Shown here piece after piece: positions 39,601-54,600 of a DNA stretch of 64,000 bases. Numbering within the stretch: position 1 is the stretch's first letter; the number at the start of each line of letters is the position of its first letter. The DNA comes from Oxyruncus cristatus (lineage: Eukaryota; Chordata; Aves; Passeriformes; Cotingidae): assembly GCA_013399855.1 (NCBI GenBank), contig VXAY01012530.1:6687881-6751880 (forward strand), in the 5' to 3' direction. The notes beneath the pieces are model-generated. The model saw only the letters and a program-made list of their open reading frames with translations, was not told the DNA's origin and made no database searches. Both the position numbers and the translations under genes were made by a program.

Positions 39601-42600
39601 TAACAACAAATCAGCTGAAAGGAGTAGTTTTACTACAGTAGCTAACTCTTCAATTATCCCCACTCTGATATAACCCATGGGATCTTAATCCCTCTCACCC
39701 TAGAGATACCCTGGCCATACTCAGGCACTGATGAGTGACTTTGCCACCTCCATTGCTTCTACCTAAGTCTCAAAAACTGTTTGTGCTTTGAGGTCACTAT
39801 TCACTCTAGGATTTCTTTCCTTCAATCTCCTCCTGCCGTTATTTTCTTCTGTTACTTCTTTCTTCCTTCTGTTACTAGCCAGACAACATCACACCTCTGG
39901 TAGGACTGCTGCAAGCCCAGAACTGCACAAGCAGCTGAAAGCAGTGAGCCTAAACATTGTGTAAGTTTGTCAGATCTCCTACAGTATGTCCATACCACAT
40001 TTTAAAAGCACTCCAAGATCGTAATCTATTTCCAGTCTGTGCTAATTACTACATTTAAACAAATCCTCAATCAGGGCTTTCCTCCAAGCACATGCAGAGA
40101 ATCCCCTGTATCATCCCACTAGCTGAGAGTAGCATGTCCAGCACCCTGGATAAGCTTCACAGGCTAATGAAAATGCAGTCTTCTGGCATGAAGGTGGAAA
40201 GGCAAGGGAGCACAGCAGGTTTCTCGATGTATCTGCAATGCCTCTTTTGGAGCAGAATCATCACCCTGGGGTGACAAGATCATGCTCATGTCTTTCTCAC
40301 CAGACTGGCAAGTTAGCAGTCAGCACCAGGCCACCAGTCCTTGATTTCTGGAAATGTTTGGGGTTTACTGTCTACAAGGAAGCCCACTCAGTTTTTAACA
40401 GCAGCAAGATCTGTTCAAATCATGATATATGCTGTTTTCCCATGATAAACAGCTATTATCACTTAAAAGAACGTCAAGTGACAACAGTTTCACAAAAGGG
40501 ATAAGAAATCCTGTCGAAATAAGTCAATCCTTTATTTTTAAAATCCTGTAATGTCACTCCCTTCCTTTTCCTGTTACCTTTACATTTCCAGTTCTCCTTC
40601 CAGGAAGGAGAGGCAGATGTTGATTCTCAAGATGATTGAAACTATATTGTTTCAACAGTCTGCCATGCAAGTCACTGGGACACAGAGATAGTAGGGCAAT
40701 AGCAGTCATCTACCTGCCCACGTGGCTGCAAGGGCTAGTAAGTGCATTTCAAGATTTGCAAGCATCTCCATTCTCTATCTGCTGGATTTGAAAGCTGTTT
40801 GCTTTACTCCCCTACTACTAGAAATCTCCTGGCAAAGTTGAGGCTTTCTGGTCTCCTACTTTTCATACTCTGGCCCTTTTGGAAAACAGCCAGCTCCCCA
40901 AGTGCCTCGTGATATCCTTGGAAATCGATGGTTGATTCCAGTATCAGCTGTCTCACAGCTGTCATGCAGCTGTCCAAAGATTTTCTCAGGTTATTGATTC
41001 ACTCAAAGATGCAGGTATCTGGATCCCAGATGTTCCAGCAAGTTAGCACCCTCAGCCCCAGGCAGATAAGACTCTGGCAAGCCTGAAACCACTCACACCT
41101 CACAGAACATCTCGATCTTTACATACAAAATGTCACAGAGTTTCACTCCTAGAAAAAAATACAAGTTTCAGTAATCTGGAAAACACACTTTTTCAAGCTC
41201 AGCAAGCTCTAAGTTTGGTTCATAATTAAATAATTATTCATCTCTAAAATGTCACAGATGTAGTAAATATACATCCATTCAAAATAGTTTCAAACTTGCA
41301 AGTCAATATTTTTAAGGTAAAAGGTGAATGGATCTGAACTATGAAACCTCTAGGCAGCAATATAATTTAAAAAATATAATAACCATTAAAAATGAACTTT
41401 ATATATAAAGAGTTCAAATGGAAAAAAGAAGATCAATTTCCTAAAAATCCCAGCTGAATATTCATTGAGCTCTCCTACCATGGCCAGTTACTTCTAAAAT
41501 GAAATATTCACTCCAGCTTTACATTCCCATCCACCACAATTAGAAACTTCGTGACATGGCCACAGTTTCATGATAAAGCTTCTTTGCAGTTGCCCACCAC
41601 TGTAACTCAGTCTGGATCAGGCACAGGTTGGTGCACAGCTCCTCAGTTGAATTAGAAAGGGCACACCAATACAGAGCCCGAGCCATCTTTATACAAGAAG
41701 AAATAAGTAATGTGAATAAGCACAAAGCCTGCTAGTACAAAATCAACGAGTCAAAAAGAATTGAAACTAATTTAAATCAACAAGGTGATCTTAAGGGATC
41801 AGTGGGTTTCATCCAGCGCTAGGAACATGAATTCATCACAGAGCATAACATCAAAGTTCATCCTGTGAAATATTGTCCAAGCATTTACTATTTGTTTTAA
41901 GTAGGTAAAATATTCAATTATTTTCCTAGATATCGTAAATTATTTTTTTATGCATTCTGATGTAGAAGTTCTTACCACTGCCTATAGTCTCTTAAATCTC
42001 TTTTATACATGAGGACTGTAACTTACATGTAGGACTAGGACAGTCAAATAGTTCAACTGTAGAACTCAAGGGGATCAATTCAATCATATTTAAGAGATTT
42101 CCCAATTGCTGATGATGTTGCTTACCAAATAAAATTCTCCTTTAAATCCAATACTCACCAGACTTGCTGAATGAGGCTGTGAATGCATGGACCTCATGGA
42201 TGACATACTGGTCTGGTGCATGTATCCATATCCTTGAGTCTGGCTTTGCTGATATGCCCCAGGGAGAACAGGGGCTGCATTAAAGAAATACAGACACCTT
42301 AATTAAGATTTAAAAATGGTCCTTATTCTAACATTTTGTAGAAACAATTTGCATTGTTAATATCACTTGCTCCATAGAAAGCAGTTCGGAATTATTTCCT
42401 TATACAACATAAGGCTTTCTATAGGTTGAATTACATATAAATGTAGTCAAAGCTATAGCAATATGTCCATAAACACCATCAAGCTTAGCTGGAAGGAAAA
42501 GTGAAACTTACCATTAGAAGTCCAACCATAAAAAGGTGTATGAAAGCTTGAGACACCACTAATTCAATTTTGATACTATCATAGATGAAGCATTACATAT

Positions 42601-45600
42601 ATGTCCCATAAACTGACATTTTTAAGGAAAGATTCATGAAAAAGAGCTATGTTAATAGTTTTTAAATGCTTCAGTAGAAATTCACTGCAATTAATTCTTA
42701 ACTCATTGCAAACTAACTCTTATTTATTGTGCTATGAGCAAAGAAGGATTGTGATTCACAGGAAGAGACAGTAATGTTAAAAAGTGAACCCATGGTTGAG
42801 TTTCTTAGTTCAGTCTGATGCCATCAACAGTCTTAGCCAAGCACAGAGAGATCCATGCTTACTTAAATATTTCAAAGTCCACCTTTTTCAGTATCTTCCT
42901 CTTATCACACAACTGTTCCACCTCTTTAACACATATTTTATTCACACTATTTTAACAATTTTGTATGTTAATCATTAATACATTGACTTCTATTTTACCA
43001 ACAGCTGCTGAAAGCATTAATACAACCAACAGAGACTCCCTAACTGCATTGTTTACTAGGAAAGCATTCATAAAACTCTCACATCTGCCCAAACATCCTA
43101 CTTCAGCAACAGACCAAAACAGAATGTGTTAAAAACATGGTTGATCAAAAAACTCTGAGAAGTAAGCCCAGCATAAGTGACTATTTTCCCAGCCAGGCCA
43201 ATAAGCATTTTTAAACTAAAATTAAGAGACTGAAGTGGCTTTCAACATCTAAAAGTTTAAAATTCCATCACCATATATTTGCGTGTTTTATAAGACTCTC
43301 ATTCACTCTGAGAAATAAAGTCTTCTGGCTTGTTTGGAGGTTATTAGCACATCTCCACAGTTATTTACCAGAATTTTGCTGATTCAGCTGGAAATCCATT
43401 TAGCTACACTGAAAAGAAAGCACATTTCTGTTGATATTACTTGAAGTGGTCCCTATAGCTGATATTCTGACTCCTCTGCCAAAAGCCATCTGCTGCTTAA
43501 AGAAGAGCCCTTGCAAGACATGAGTAAAAAATCTTCAAACATGGAGTCATACAGCAGTCCAACACCTTCTCAGATAGACCTCTTGGGCTTGCTGGGAAGA
43601 ACCACTTCTGAAGCTGCCATCACACACAGATTCAAAAAGGAGCAAAGCTAATGTAGGATTTAATGGGGTTCACAATGTGTGGAATGATCCAGAACTTGTA
43701 AAATGAAAAAATACATGGGACAGGCAGGAAAACCCATTAAAAATATATATTTATAAGAAGTATTCATATTTGCACTAAAAATACTCTTTCTCTGCTTTTT
43801 AAGTTATTGGGACAATAAATACACATGAAAAGGGATTACTGAGAAAATGTTTGCTGAACTACTTCAGAAAGAAAAGTCAACCTTGGGCTTTTGGCAAGCT
43901 GTTTTATCAATCCTGCTCCTCCAAACAACAAAACAACTTTTTTAACAAAATCATTGATTTCAACTGAAGGTTCTTCTTAAAACTTCCAGTTAGTTTTAGT
44001 TAGTATGTTTAAAGGTGCTAAGCGTGTAATTGCAATTTGGGATGCTACTTTTTGCTCTATGATATTTGTAGAGATAAGTAACATTGTATATTTAACCAGG
44101 GTTTTTCTGATGCATCAAACATGCTTCAAACTACTGTAATTAATAGATTGTTTTGTTAAGTGAGTGAAATTAGTGATACACAGTCAGATGCAACACTGGA
44201 ACATGATGAATAATGGATGTTTTAGAAGTGCCGAGTTCATTCTAATGACATATAAGTAGAAAGACATTTTAAAGCAGTTCAATCATCAGAGAATTGCTGC
44301 TCATTAACATGTTCACAGGATTATCATGCATTAAGTGAATAGTCCTACGTAGTTCATCAAATAATTTATATTTCAATGTTGTTACAAGCTATTTCTACAT
44401 GACCAGATGTAGCCCTTCATGAGAAAATAGAGAAAAACATAATTCAATCAAAGGTTCTGAGATCAAGCTGGAATTAATATATTTTGCCTAATTCACCACC
44501 AACACAAATGTAGGCCAGTTCATAGAAGCCAATGAAGCCTCATCTCCTCATACCACCCATAAATCGGTTCTATGAGTTGAAAACTGAGCACAGCTTGAAC
44601 TTTTTAACTTAACAGAAGGAGTATCTTCATCCAACACTGGGTGCTGATCAGTCAGCACCCAGCCTGCTCTGCAGCAACAAAGGGCTTGGTAGCTCTTCCC
44701 TGGTCCCAGGCAGGGGCAGACACCCCAGAGTCCCTTTCTTCTTCTCTTCTTCTTTAGGAAAGTAAAGATGCTGGTAGGAACTTGATTCCTTCTTCCCAAA
44801 ACAGATCTTTCTCCATTTCTATCAAGCATCCCTTGTCAGTGGCAGGCAGCAAGTCTACTGATGGTCAGCTCCATTATAGCCTCCCAATCGACTGGCTCAT
44901 TCTGGGTAGGATAACCCATGCCTCCTGCCTCTGTGACAAGTGACAGCAGGAGATCTGAGACGTGCTTTCCTCTTTAGCAATCAGCCTCTTGCAAGCTGAG
45001 AGAATTCCGTCAAACTGTCTCAGCAAACCTGTTTGCTACTTTACCGGCAGTGATGGAAACCACAGAACCATGAAAATAAGTATTTCTTCCAAAGCATTAG
45101 AAATTTTGGGGAGTGCTAGAAGCTGAAGTATTAGAAGAAGATTCTATTCAAACAAGAAGAAGGAAATTCTAGTATTAGCTTTGCTGATTATTTCCTAGTA
45201 ATTTATTTAGATATCATATATGTGAACATATATATCAGTACTTATTAGTGTTGAAGACACTTGACTGAATAATTACACAGAGGTTGTTTTTTTGTGTTTT
45301 TTTTCATTAAAACAATACTGTAGTAGGGCTGCAAAAAACAATCATTACTTTTTAACAGGTCTTTAGAAAAATAATTAAGAAATATCCAGGTGGTTGTCTA
45401 TTTGGAAGCAATTTGGGAATCACATAAATAAGCTGAATAGTGAAGAAACAACATATTTGAGCTGTATTTCTGGTGATATACAGATGATTCAAGGTGAGAT
45501 TAAATGATGCAGAGAAAGAGTGAATTGTCTTCATCATCATCATCACCTACAGTTAACTGCAGTCTTTTGGTCAGACTGAAGTATAAAGTTCTATAACATC

Positions 45601-48600
45601 ACTGACTGCAGCAGCAGCAAAAGCAATGGTTTTAGGTAACCTAAGGGAACAATAAAATACAGGGATGGAACATGAAATTCATTTAACTGAAGCCAGATTT
45701 ATTGGTGAGGGAGCTGAGGGCTGACCACTGCTCCCAGAAATACAGGTGGATGTTTTTTCTTGCTGCATTAAGATTTTACCAGATGCATTCTAATGTATCA
45801 AAACTTTTTTTTTTTTCTTGTCCCACTTACCACGAAAGCCAGATATTCATTTTACATTATCTAGTTGAAGAAATTTATCATATATCTCTTACTATATCTT
45901 TATAGGCTTCCTCAGAGAAAAGAGAGAGAAAAATGAATTAACATGACATAAGGCAAGCAGAGAGGAAGCCTCCAAGAGAAAGAAGCAGCTGAATGATAGC
46001 AAGTATCAACTTGCTGCCACAGACAATGGGGTCTGCAAAATGTGTACCAATCAGGATATGCTTTGAGAAGAACTGGGAGAGAAAAAGGTCAGACTGTGGA
46101 AACCAGAATCATTTAGAGAGCACTGTATAACTACAAGGTTAAAAAAAAAGTTTATGCTAAAAAGAAAAATCATTTAAAGGTTAGGTTCCAAAATACATGT
46201 TATCAAACCCATACTTAAACTCTCTTTCATTCTTTTGTACAGCAGAACCTTGATAATCCATGGTAAAACAACATATCCTCTGCATTTTTGCCATTTACTA
46301 CAACACATACCATTTACTCAACCAGATGGAAAATAACAATCACTTAATTTACTCCCACACACATCATGCAGTTTTAAGCATTTATTTCACTTCCTATTTT
46401 GATATTACCTTAATTCATCGTTTCGCTCCTAAGACTTCAGAGAACTCACAAAGAATATTTCAACATTTTGTAAAAACTACACGAGAGAGTACAAAGTAAA
46501 AAGAAAGATTATGATAAGCATGTGTTAAGTCTTGTGTCTGCAAGACACTAGATAATAAGCTGTAGATTTTCTGAGCAGCACAAAAGTTGCAATAGAGCCA
46601 GAACAGAGTATCATCATACACTTCTGTGTCACTGCCATAACGATGATCTCACCCAAAATAGATCAAGCTGCTTATGGGAATCATGGTGTTCCACATATAT
46701 TGAAGTCCTTTCCCTGTTTTGCCTTGTTGCTGCTGCCTTATTTTCCACAGTTTGCAACATCTAGTACAGGCCTCAGAGCCTTTCTTTAGAAAGCCTCCCC
46801 CTTAGTTTTCAGTTCCTTCTTTCTTTTTTCCTTTCCTCAGAAATTACTCAGCCACGTCCCACGCAACAGAAGACACAGTGATAGCGATGCCATCACATGT
46901 GGGCACATGTAGGTCTGCAGTACCTGGGGTGCTCAGGTACACCCCATGTGCTGTTCACGTGGACAGGTCACTGTGCCCGAACTGCGCAACCCCCTTCACC
47001 ACTTGCCAGTTCAAGTTACTAGAACACATAGCTAAGGAAATACAACCCTAGGAAATACAGGAAATACAACTGTTACTGCTGTGTTGAAGCTGGTGGATAA
47101 CAACAACTGATAACTTTTAAAGCCTTCTCCAGAAAGTTTAACAGATGTAACTTTGTTCACAAACTCTGGTTTATTTTTTTTTTGTTTTCTACCACTTTCC
47201 CCAGATATTGGATGCTGGTTATGTTCCATGAGGTGGCTGAGACAACCTAACACTCCTACCACCTTTGCCTTCCTCTCATCTAGGTTGTTCTTCTGCTGGT
47301 TTGGTGAGCTAAGGCAGCTCAGCAAGGGATCAGGCCAGTGACAGACGCAGTGCAAGGATGAAGGCAGGACCAAGTACCCAAGGCCACAGACAGCAGAAGG
47401 CAGCAAACTGCTGGATGAGCTCAGTTGTCCCAAGGTATGACCCCCTAAGCACCTCACTTTTGTGCAAGCTACCTCTGAGTTCAAACAGCAAAAGAGCAGA
47501 GCCTCTCAAGGATGCTTCCCTCAAGATGTCCCCGCATTCAGCTCCAAACAAAGCACCCCATATAATGCAGATGCTCCTGTGTGCTCGTATGTGGCATGCA
47601 CTGCTCAACTACTTGCATCCTAGGTCTCCATAGTATTTGAAAAAAGTCATACTGGAAGCTTAGAGAAGATTAAGCCTAATGCAACCAGCTAAAAACAGCT
47701 ATCAGAGAACGTAACAGACTTCAAGGAGTGTGCAAAGATTGCCTAGAGAGCTTGATATGAGGTACAGAACTCTGCAGCACCCCCATGGTCCTGAGCAAGG
47801 AGATGGTCTCCAAAGGACATAGTAAAGCAGTCACAGGAGCAGAGAAAACAAACAAAAGAGTACAGGTATGTTAGATACAGACAACATTAGGAAAACCCCA
47901 TTAATAATTTTACAGTGCAGAAATGATTCCCAAGAATGCTCCTGTCCCAAACTGGGATGAAAATTTAAAAAATCCCAAAGGTTCGTGCAAAAAGAAATTT
48001 TAAAAATTGGGTAAAGAAACAACTTTTTGCCAATCACATAAAAATATCTACATTTTTCAATCTTTATTATAATTTATGTGGCTCTTCAAAATCAAACGTA
48101 TTTCAACATAAGGCTGAATTTTTTGTTTTAAAAATGTTAAGCTATAACCTTAACAATCTCAAACTGAAAAAAATGGGGTTCTTTTGGCAATGAGACATTA
48201 TTCACAAGTGATCCATTCCTACAAAAAAGTCTGGCATTAAACTGCTATCTTTTCATGAACAACATTGAAAATTTCCCTGTTATGTCTAAAGTTAAATTGC
48301 TCCGCGTTAACTTTTCAAATAAGCTAGAAAATTGAAAAACACACTCTAAACTGAATATAACTTTTATCTATTCCATAGGGTTTTTATTTTCTAATCAAAA
48401 AGAGTAGAACAGCAGAGGCACATTTACTGAGAACAGTTCAGACTGTGTAAGCATACAAAAAGCACTAACCTGAAGACTGCAGATGCTGAGACCTGATACA
48501 GAACAATGCTGTTTTTAGAACAGTAGAAAACATCATGGTAAGGCATCTTGGCATTTTTTCTTGTAAAAGTAACCTTCTCTTCATTGCTTTTATTTCCCTT

Positions 48601-51600
48601 TTTCCCTCTTTTCCTTGCCCTTTACTCGTCACTGAGCTTGCTTTCACGGATGTCTGAGCTACCAGACTGGTTGTTCTCAGCTGTGCTGTCAGAAGCAGCA
48701 GCTTGTCTGCATACTATCCATTACAGGAGTCAGCAACACTTAGTAAATTGGAATATCAAACCCAGATATAATTAGGTTGCTGAAATAACAACCTGAAAGT
48801 ATGGCCTAATTCACACAGGCTGTTAATAAATATCTGCCATGCCCACTGACCTCATTAGAACTGAAGCTCTGAACTACTTGGAGTCAGAGGCAAATTCAGA
48901 ACATTACAAGCTTAGGAAGTTTCCATAACCTAAATTCTAAAGATATAAGATATAAGCCATGCAATATTCAAATACTTAAAAAATGATGGAGAGGATGTCA
49001 ACAAAATTACTAATGTCTAACTAACATTAATTATTCCTGATGCAAAAAATCAAAATGTCTCTCCTGTCAAGATTACTTAGTCTCAAGATTACATACTACA
49101 GTGTATAAAATAAAATATTTTAAACTTCATTAGTGTCATGATTAGACTAAGATTTTTTAAGTATCATTATTTTAGAACACCATTTTATCAGCTAGCAATA
49201 ACTGAGACTAACTATATGTGTCCACCACATAAGCTGAAGTAGATTATTATGAGAAATGCAGAATCATGCAATTACAGCTCTTAAAAGCAATTTCAACATA
49301 AGAAATTAAAATCTGATTTTGAATGAAATTACAATAGAAGATCTCACATAGCTGTTTAGCATACATCAGAAAAAGCTAAGAAATTTTGAAAGGAACAACA
49401 AAAAGAATGTCTGATGTGCTCATGACACATGGAATCCTGTGTTTTATTTGAGGTTTCCTTTCAGGCAGGGACTATCTCATACGCCAGTCCAAAGTCCCTG
49501 ATTTGTATGAACAGGCAATATCACTAATAATAGTTACACTGGTCTTTATTGTGTAAGTCCATCATTAATCCAATAGCAGATGGAGTGGGAATTTGAGAAG
49601 TACTAGCAAGGACAGTGGAAGAACAGTTGGCAAACTGTATCTCTAGTACATTATGGCCTACGTGTCTGGTCATTCAGATCTCCTCCTTAATTCTGCACGT
49701 TTTGAGGAATGGTGGGTCAATTCCATTATATTCTTTTTCAGGGCAAGCTATTTCCCAAGGTCCATTTTGGCCTTTCTAAGGGTTCTAAGTCTCTGTATTG
49801 CAAAAAGCCAGTCTCTCATGGCCAATTTTTTCCTTGAAACAAAAGTAGAATGGCTTTCATTTTCCTTCATAGGAACTGCACAAAAGCAATATATTCAGAG
49901 AAAGCCACGCTAGCACAGTCTCCAGGAGCCTTGTTTGCAAGCAGTTATCAAATGTCACAGTCTAGAGAAAAATGAAAGGAACCCAGGATGTCCTGTCTTC
50001 TACAGTCAACATTAAAAGAAAGAGGACAGTCAGCAGAACATCCACCCTCTTCATTAAAAGACAATAACACAGGGAATATTTTTGCCAGGGAGTGGTTGTG
50101 GATACTTCTTAGAGCACCATTTTTACCAAGGAATAGGGATTGTAGGATATTGAGTCACATCTCAAAAGCTTTTATGATCCTTAATACAGCATCACAGAGT
50201 TGTATAGTATTAAAGACATGTAATCTAGTGCTCTGCAAACAGAAGAGGAGAAGAAGCCAAATCTCAAACAACCCACAGAGTCTCTGCCTGTGTCTGACTG
50301 GAGCAGTGAGGTGGTGAGTGGCTGCCTCATAGCCTGCAAAGAGCAAAAGCCAGTCCTGTTCTGGCAGAGGAGACAGTTTTGATGGTCAGTAAATGCCATC
50401 AGCTTCCCCAGACTGCCTTTGGAATGGCCATTTAAGACTGTCAGACCATAAACACCCAGATGAACCGATTTGATAAATGTAATTCCAGAGCAGACCCTTC
50501 AAACAAAAGCTTTTTCACATAAAAGCTAAAGGTGTTTTTTTAAAATAGGGTGTTAAATGATCTCCCTGGAAATACAGTAAGTAAAATACTTTAAGTGTTA
50601 TTAGCCTTTAAAAATATAGGAAAAGGCTGTTTGTAGTATTCATTCATACTCACACATTTTTGTGGTTTTTGCTAAAAAAACGGGGTGAAATGGAAGTGGA
50701 CATAATACAAAACTTACAATACAAAATTACAATTTAGAATGAATGATAATAATTATTATCTTCATCCAACTTCTATGAACAGTTGTTTTGGGAATTTTAA
50801 AAATTGTATGAACTCTATATCTAACGTTTAGGACTCTATAGGCACTTACAACTATCTACTTTACTTACAATTTATTTCACTTAAAATACAAACCATTTAT
50901 CCCTCCCTCCAGATCCCACTGACAATTTCTTACTACAGTACTGTTAAAAGAAAACTACTTTAATTATTTGGCTTTCAACCCTAAAAGAGGAGTCCTACTT
51001 ATTCCCAGTTTTCAATCCTAAAATGTCATTTTAGGGTTATTATGAAGAACACAGAACATTCTAAACCAGTTAAATGTAGTGCAACTAAGAAAATATTCCA
51101 TTTTGAATGTTCAACTACAAATCTTTTCTAGATGTTTCATCCACTCATTTTCCTCACAAAAGCAGATATAATACATTAAATATTCTGTTGCAAATCGAGG
51201 ACAAAAGAATTAATAACAGGGACTATACAGACTATATTGTGTCTTAGGAATTGTTCCAACAGTTCAAATATAAAAGGACTATCCCCATTTATTTTATTCA
51301 GACACCACTATGAATATTACTTTGGAATTAGTCATCAGTGGTAGCTGTACAGACCAAAGAGTTTAGCCTATGCATCTATTAACAGCTCGTATACCATAAT
51401 ACTCATACGTATCCCCGTTTACCCCACTGGTACGGTACCTGGGACATAACCAAATCACAGGGCATCCTGCTCCCAATATGAATTGCAGTCAGGATTTGGT
51501 GTCACGGACAAACAAACCTGACCACCAGCTGACTTTTTTGCCTGGCATTCAACCTCAGCTGTAGCAGTCTCAGCTGAGAAAACAGTACAATATGCCTTTT

Positions 51601-54600
51601 CTTTCCTCACGCACCAGACCACATTATTTTATTTATGAAGGCACACCATTTCTTAAAGCCAGCCCGAGGCATCCTCAGTCCTAGTGGGGCCATGGTGTAC
51701 CACAGGAAGCTGCAATTCCTACTTAAATTGTGAATAGGCAGGGTTTTGCTCTAGGCTTCCTCAGAAAAGGAAAGAGTTAGTAAAACGAAGGTCATGTTTA
51801 CACATTACATTACCCACACGCCTTCAATTACAATTTGAATTCTCTTACACTTCCTGAACATCCACTGTAGCCCTTGTGCCTTAGAGAGAGAAGCCTGAAA
51901 GTTCTTCTCAAAGAAGCTGTGCTTTGATTTCTCTGCATTTATTTGCATAGTGTGTATAACCAGTCTGAAAAATGGTGAAAGATAGCATGGACCAGGACCA
52001 TGTACATCACTGCACATAAATTCACTAATTATATTTATTGTCTGCTGGATATAAAATCCTCTGAAGTGTATCAAAAGCTGCTCTAGGGGACTATACTGAA
52101 CAACTGAAACAACTGCTTGTCAAGGGAACCATTAACACTTCCAACTGTTGAGTCACTTGGAAATTTCCTTTCCACTTTCTGCTCACTGTTTAATGAAAAA
52201 AGGAACATCAAACTCAGACAACCAGCAGATCAAACAGAAGGATCCCCAGAACTGCTGCTACCCTACAGAAATTGAAAATGGGATCTCTTTCAGATTCTTC
52301 TCCACCTGAATGTGCAGGTGTTGCCTTTTGATGATGCCAGATGTCAGGATTGTGGGAGAGAAGCATGGGAATCAAAGATAGGCATAAGGAATCTAAGCAA
52401 AAATATTTTGGAAGTGTGAAAAGTAAAGCTCTCCTTGGAACATTAACTCATCCTCAGTGAACACATAGTGAATGAAAATGTGCTTTCAGATGAATCACAA
52501 TTTATTTCTTAATGTATTACAACCAGTGTGGAATATTTAGTTTTATTCCCAGAACCCTAAAGTAAACCTTAATCAAAATTTAACTAAGCTTGGAGTACTA
52601 TATGAAGTTCCAAGTTTTATGTTAAAAAATAAGGTTTTACAGATATTTTGTACCTCTGTGGGAGAAAAGAATGAAATCTAATCTTCTGGGCTAATTTCTC
52701 TCATATTCTGCATTAACAGAGCACTCAGCAGAAGACACTAAAAGTCCAGTAATCCAGACTAGGACAGAAAATCATTAATGTTAAGACAGCACATGAATGC
52801 AGTTCCACTGCCTTTCTGAATTCCTATACTTACATGTCTTAAAAGGCTGAAATGGATTACTCGGAGACAAAATCGTATAATAACCAGTAAGAAATCCTCT
52901 TACGATAGAAACTTATATAGAAATTAGCACAAGTGTAAGGAACACGCTCAACTTGTTTCTAACTGAAATCTAAACTCTCACAACTAAGCTTACCTTTATT
53001 TTTCCTTCTTACCTCAAATCTAGAGCTGAAAAGGTTTCATCTTCTTAAAACCAGAAAGCCTCTCACTGTTTTCAGAAACTCCTCCAACTGTAATGTGATT
53101 ATTTTTAATCAGGGGAAAAAATTCCCTTTGAACATTAAGAATCACTGCAAAACAGGAGGCAGAAGCTGAAATAGCAGAACACAACTCCTTCAAAATGAAA
53201 GATGCAATTTTTTCAGAAGGGAGAAAACTCTGTCTTACCGCATGAAAAAGCATGTCCTTTTTGGGTACAATGTAGTTACAGCAAAGCTTTACAAAGGGAA
53301 CTATATAATTTCAGCAAAAATCTATTTGAGAATGGAAGACCAAGAGACACCAGTTCTGGAATATAAGCTCTCTAACAAAGAAAACTCTTCATGCTAAATA
53401 ATTTGTGGCAACAGAGAGGTTGCAAACATATGAATGCACTTGTGTCTGTATAACATACAGAGAGAAGTATTTAGCTAAGTTCAAAAATATCACAGAAATT
53501 TGTGGTGAGGTATTTATTATTTGACTACAAGCATTTGTAGTACACTATACACTTAAAACCAGAAAAATCACCTAATTACCAAGATGGAAACGCACAATTT
53601 TACTATAATGCTGTTGAGTGTAAGACTATTTTTTTTCCACATGTTAGCTTTCAGTTGGCAAACCTGCTGGGGGCTGGCATGGAGAAGAAGAAAAACCAAA
53701 GTACCACCTAGTCTGAAATGCAAAGTCAGAAACTGATGTAAGAGTCTGGTGGCTAAGAGAAGTGTGGATGTGACCCTCATCAAGAGGGATAAAGAGTAGA
53801 CGGAGTGCTGTTTTGATGTGTTCAGCTTTCTGTGGCGGGGCAGCCTGCTGACACACTTGAAAGGGACAAGAAACCCACAAAAACCTACAGTTCTTCCCAC
53901 AAACTGTATAATTCCTCTCCCTCCAGATGCCACGTTTGATTATCAGACTTGAGGGAACAACATAACGGGAACAGAACTCAGCTACCCAGCAGAACAGGAC
54001 CGTTCTTCCTTGGCTGCCAGAGAAGGAAACATAACTGCTGTGTCATTCTGCTTGACCTGGCATTTCTAAGTATTCCTGCCAGTTGCACCTGGAAATGGAA
54101 GATAGATCTCTACTCCAATATAGAGCATTCAGGTATTCTTCCCTCCTTTTTTCTTTGACTTGTCTTTTACTAATGGTTATTTTTCCCAACCTCAAAACCT
54201 GAAGGATTTTAATAAAAATTCATGGAAAGGACAGAGCAAGGAAGGGAACCAAATCCAATTTCCTTTCCTCTTCTTCTTCCATCTGTTGGCTCAGGAGAAG
54301 ATTATTAGCACTATCTCAGTGCAAGGAGATTCCCTGGCCCACATACTAGGGAACACCTCTGCAATTCCAGCGTGCGAAAAGAAGAGGGTTTTTTGTCCAT
54401 TTCATGTGACTAGTTTGTCTTCTGACCAGACTAACCAGGAGCAAAAGCAGCAGCAAAGTTCCTTGTTCTAGGATTTTCTGTGATACGTATGGGTGGGTGT
54501 CAAAGCCTCAGGCAATTCCTACAAACAATCACGTTATAAATGTCGATATTGGTGTGTGCTAGGGGGAGAGAAGATGTCCCTGAAATTAATGCTTTAAAAT

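Noticed and set aside
47032..47484. 150-codon minus-strand open frame with overlapping frames on both strands
   Set aside because: No recognisable domain, Ser/Leu-rich composition typical of chance frames in a GC-richer patch, and it lies inside the NEBL intron.
50185..50240. Weak resemblance to a reverse-complemented CR1 end (ATCACAGAGTTGTATAG)
   Set aside because: Too short and diverged, and the diagnostic GTTGGAAAAGACC block is missing.
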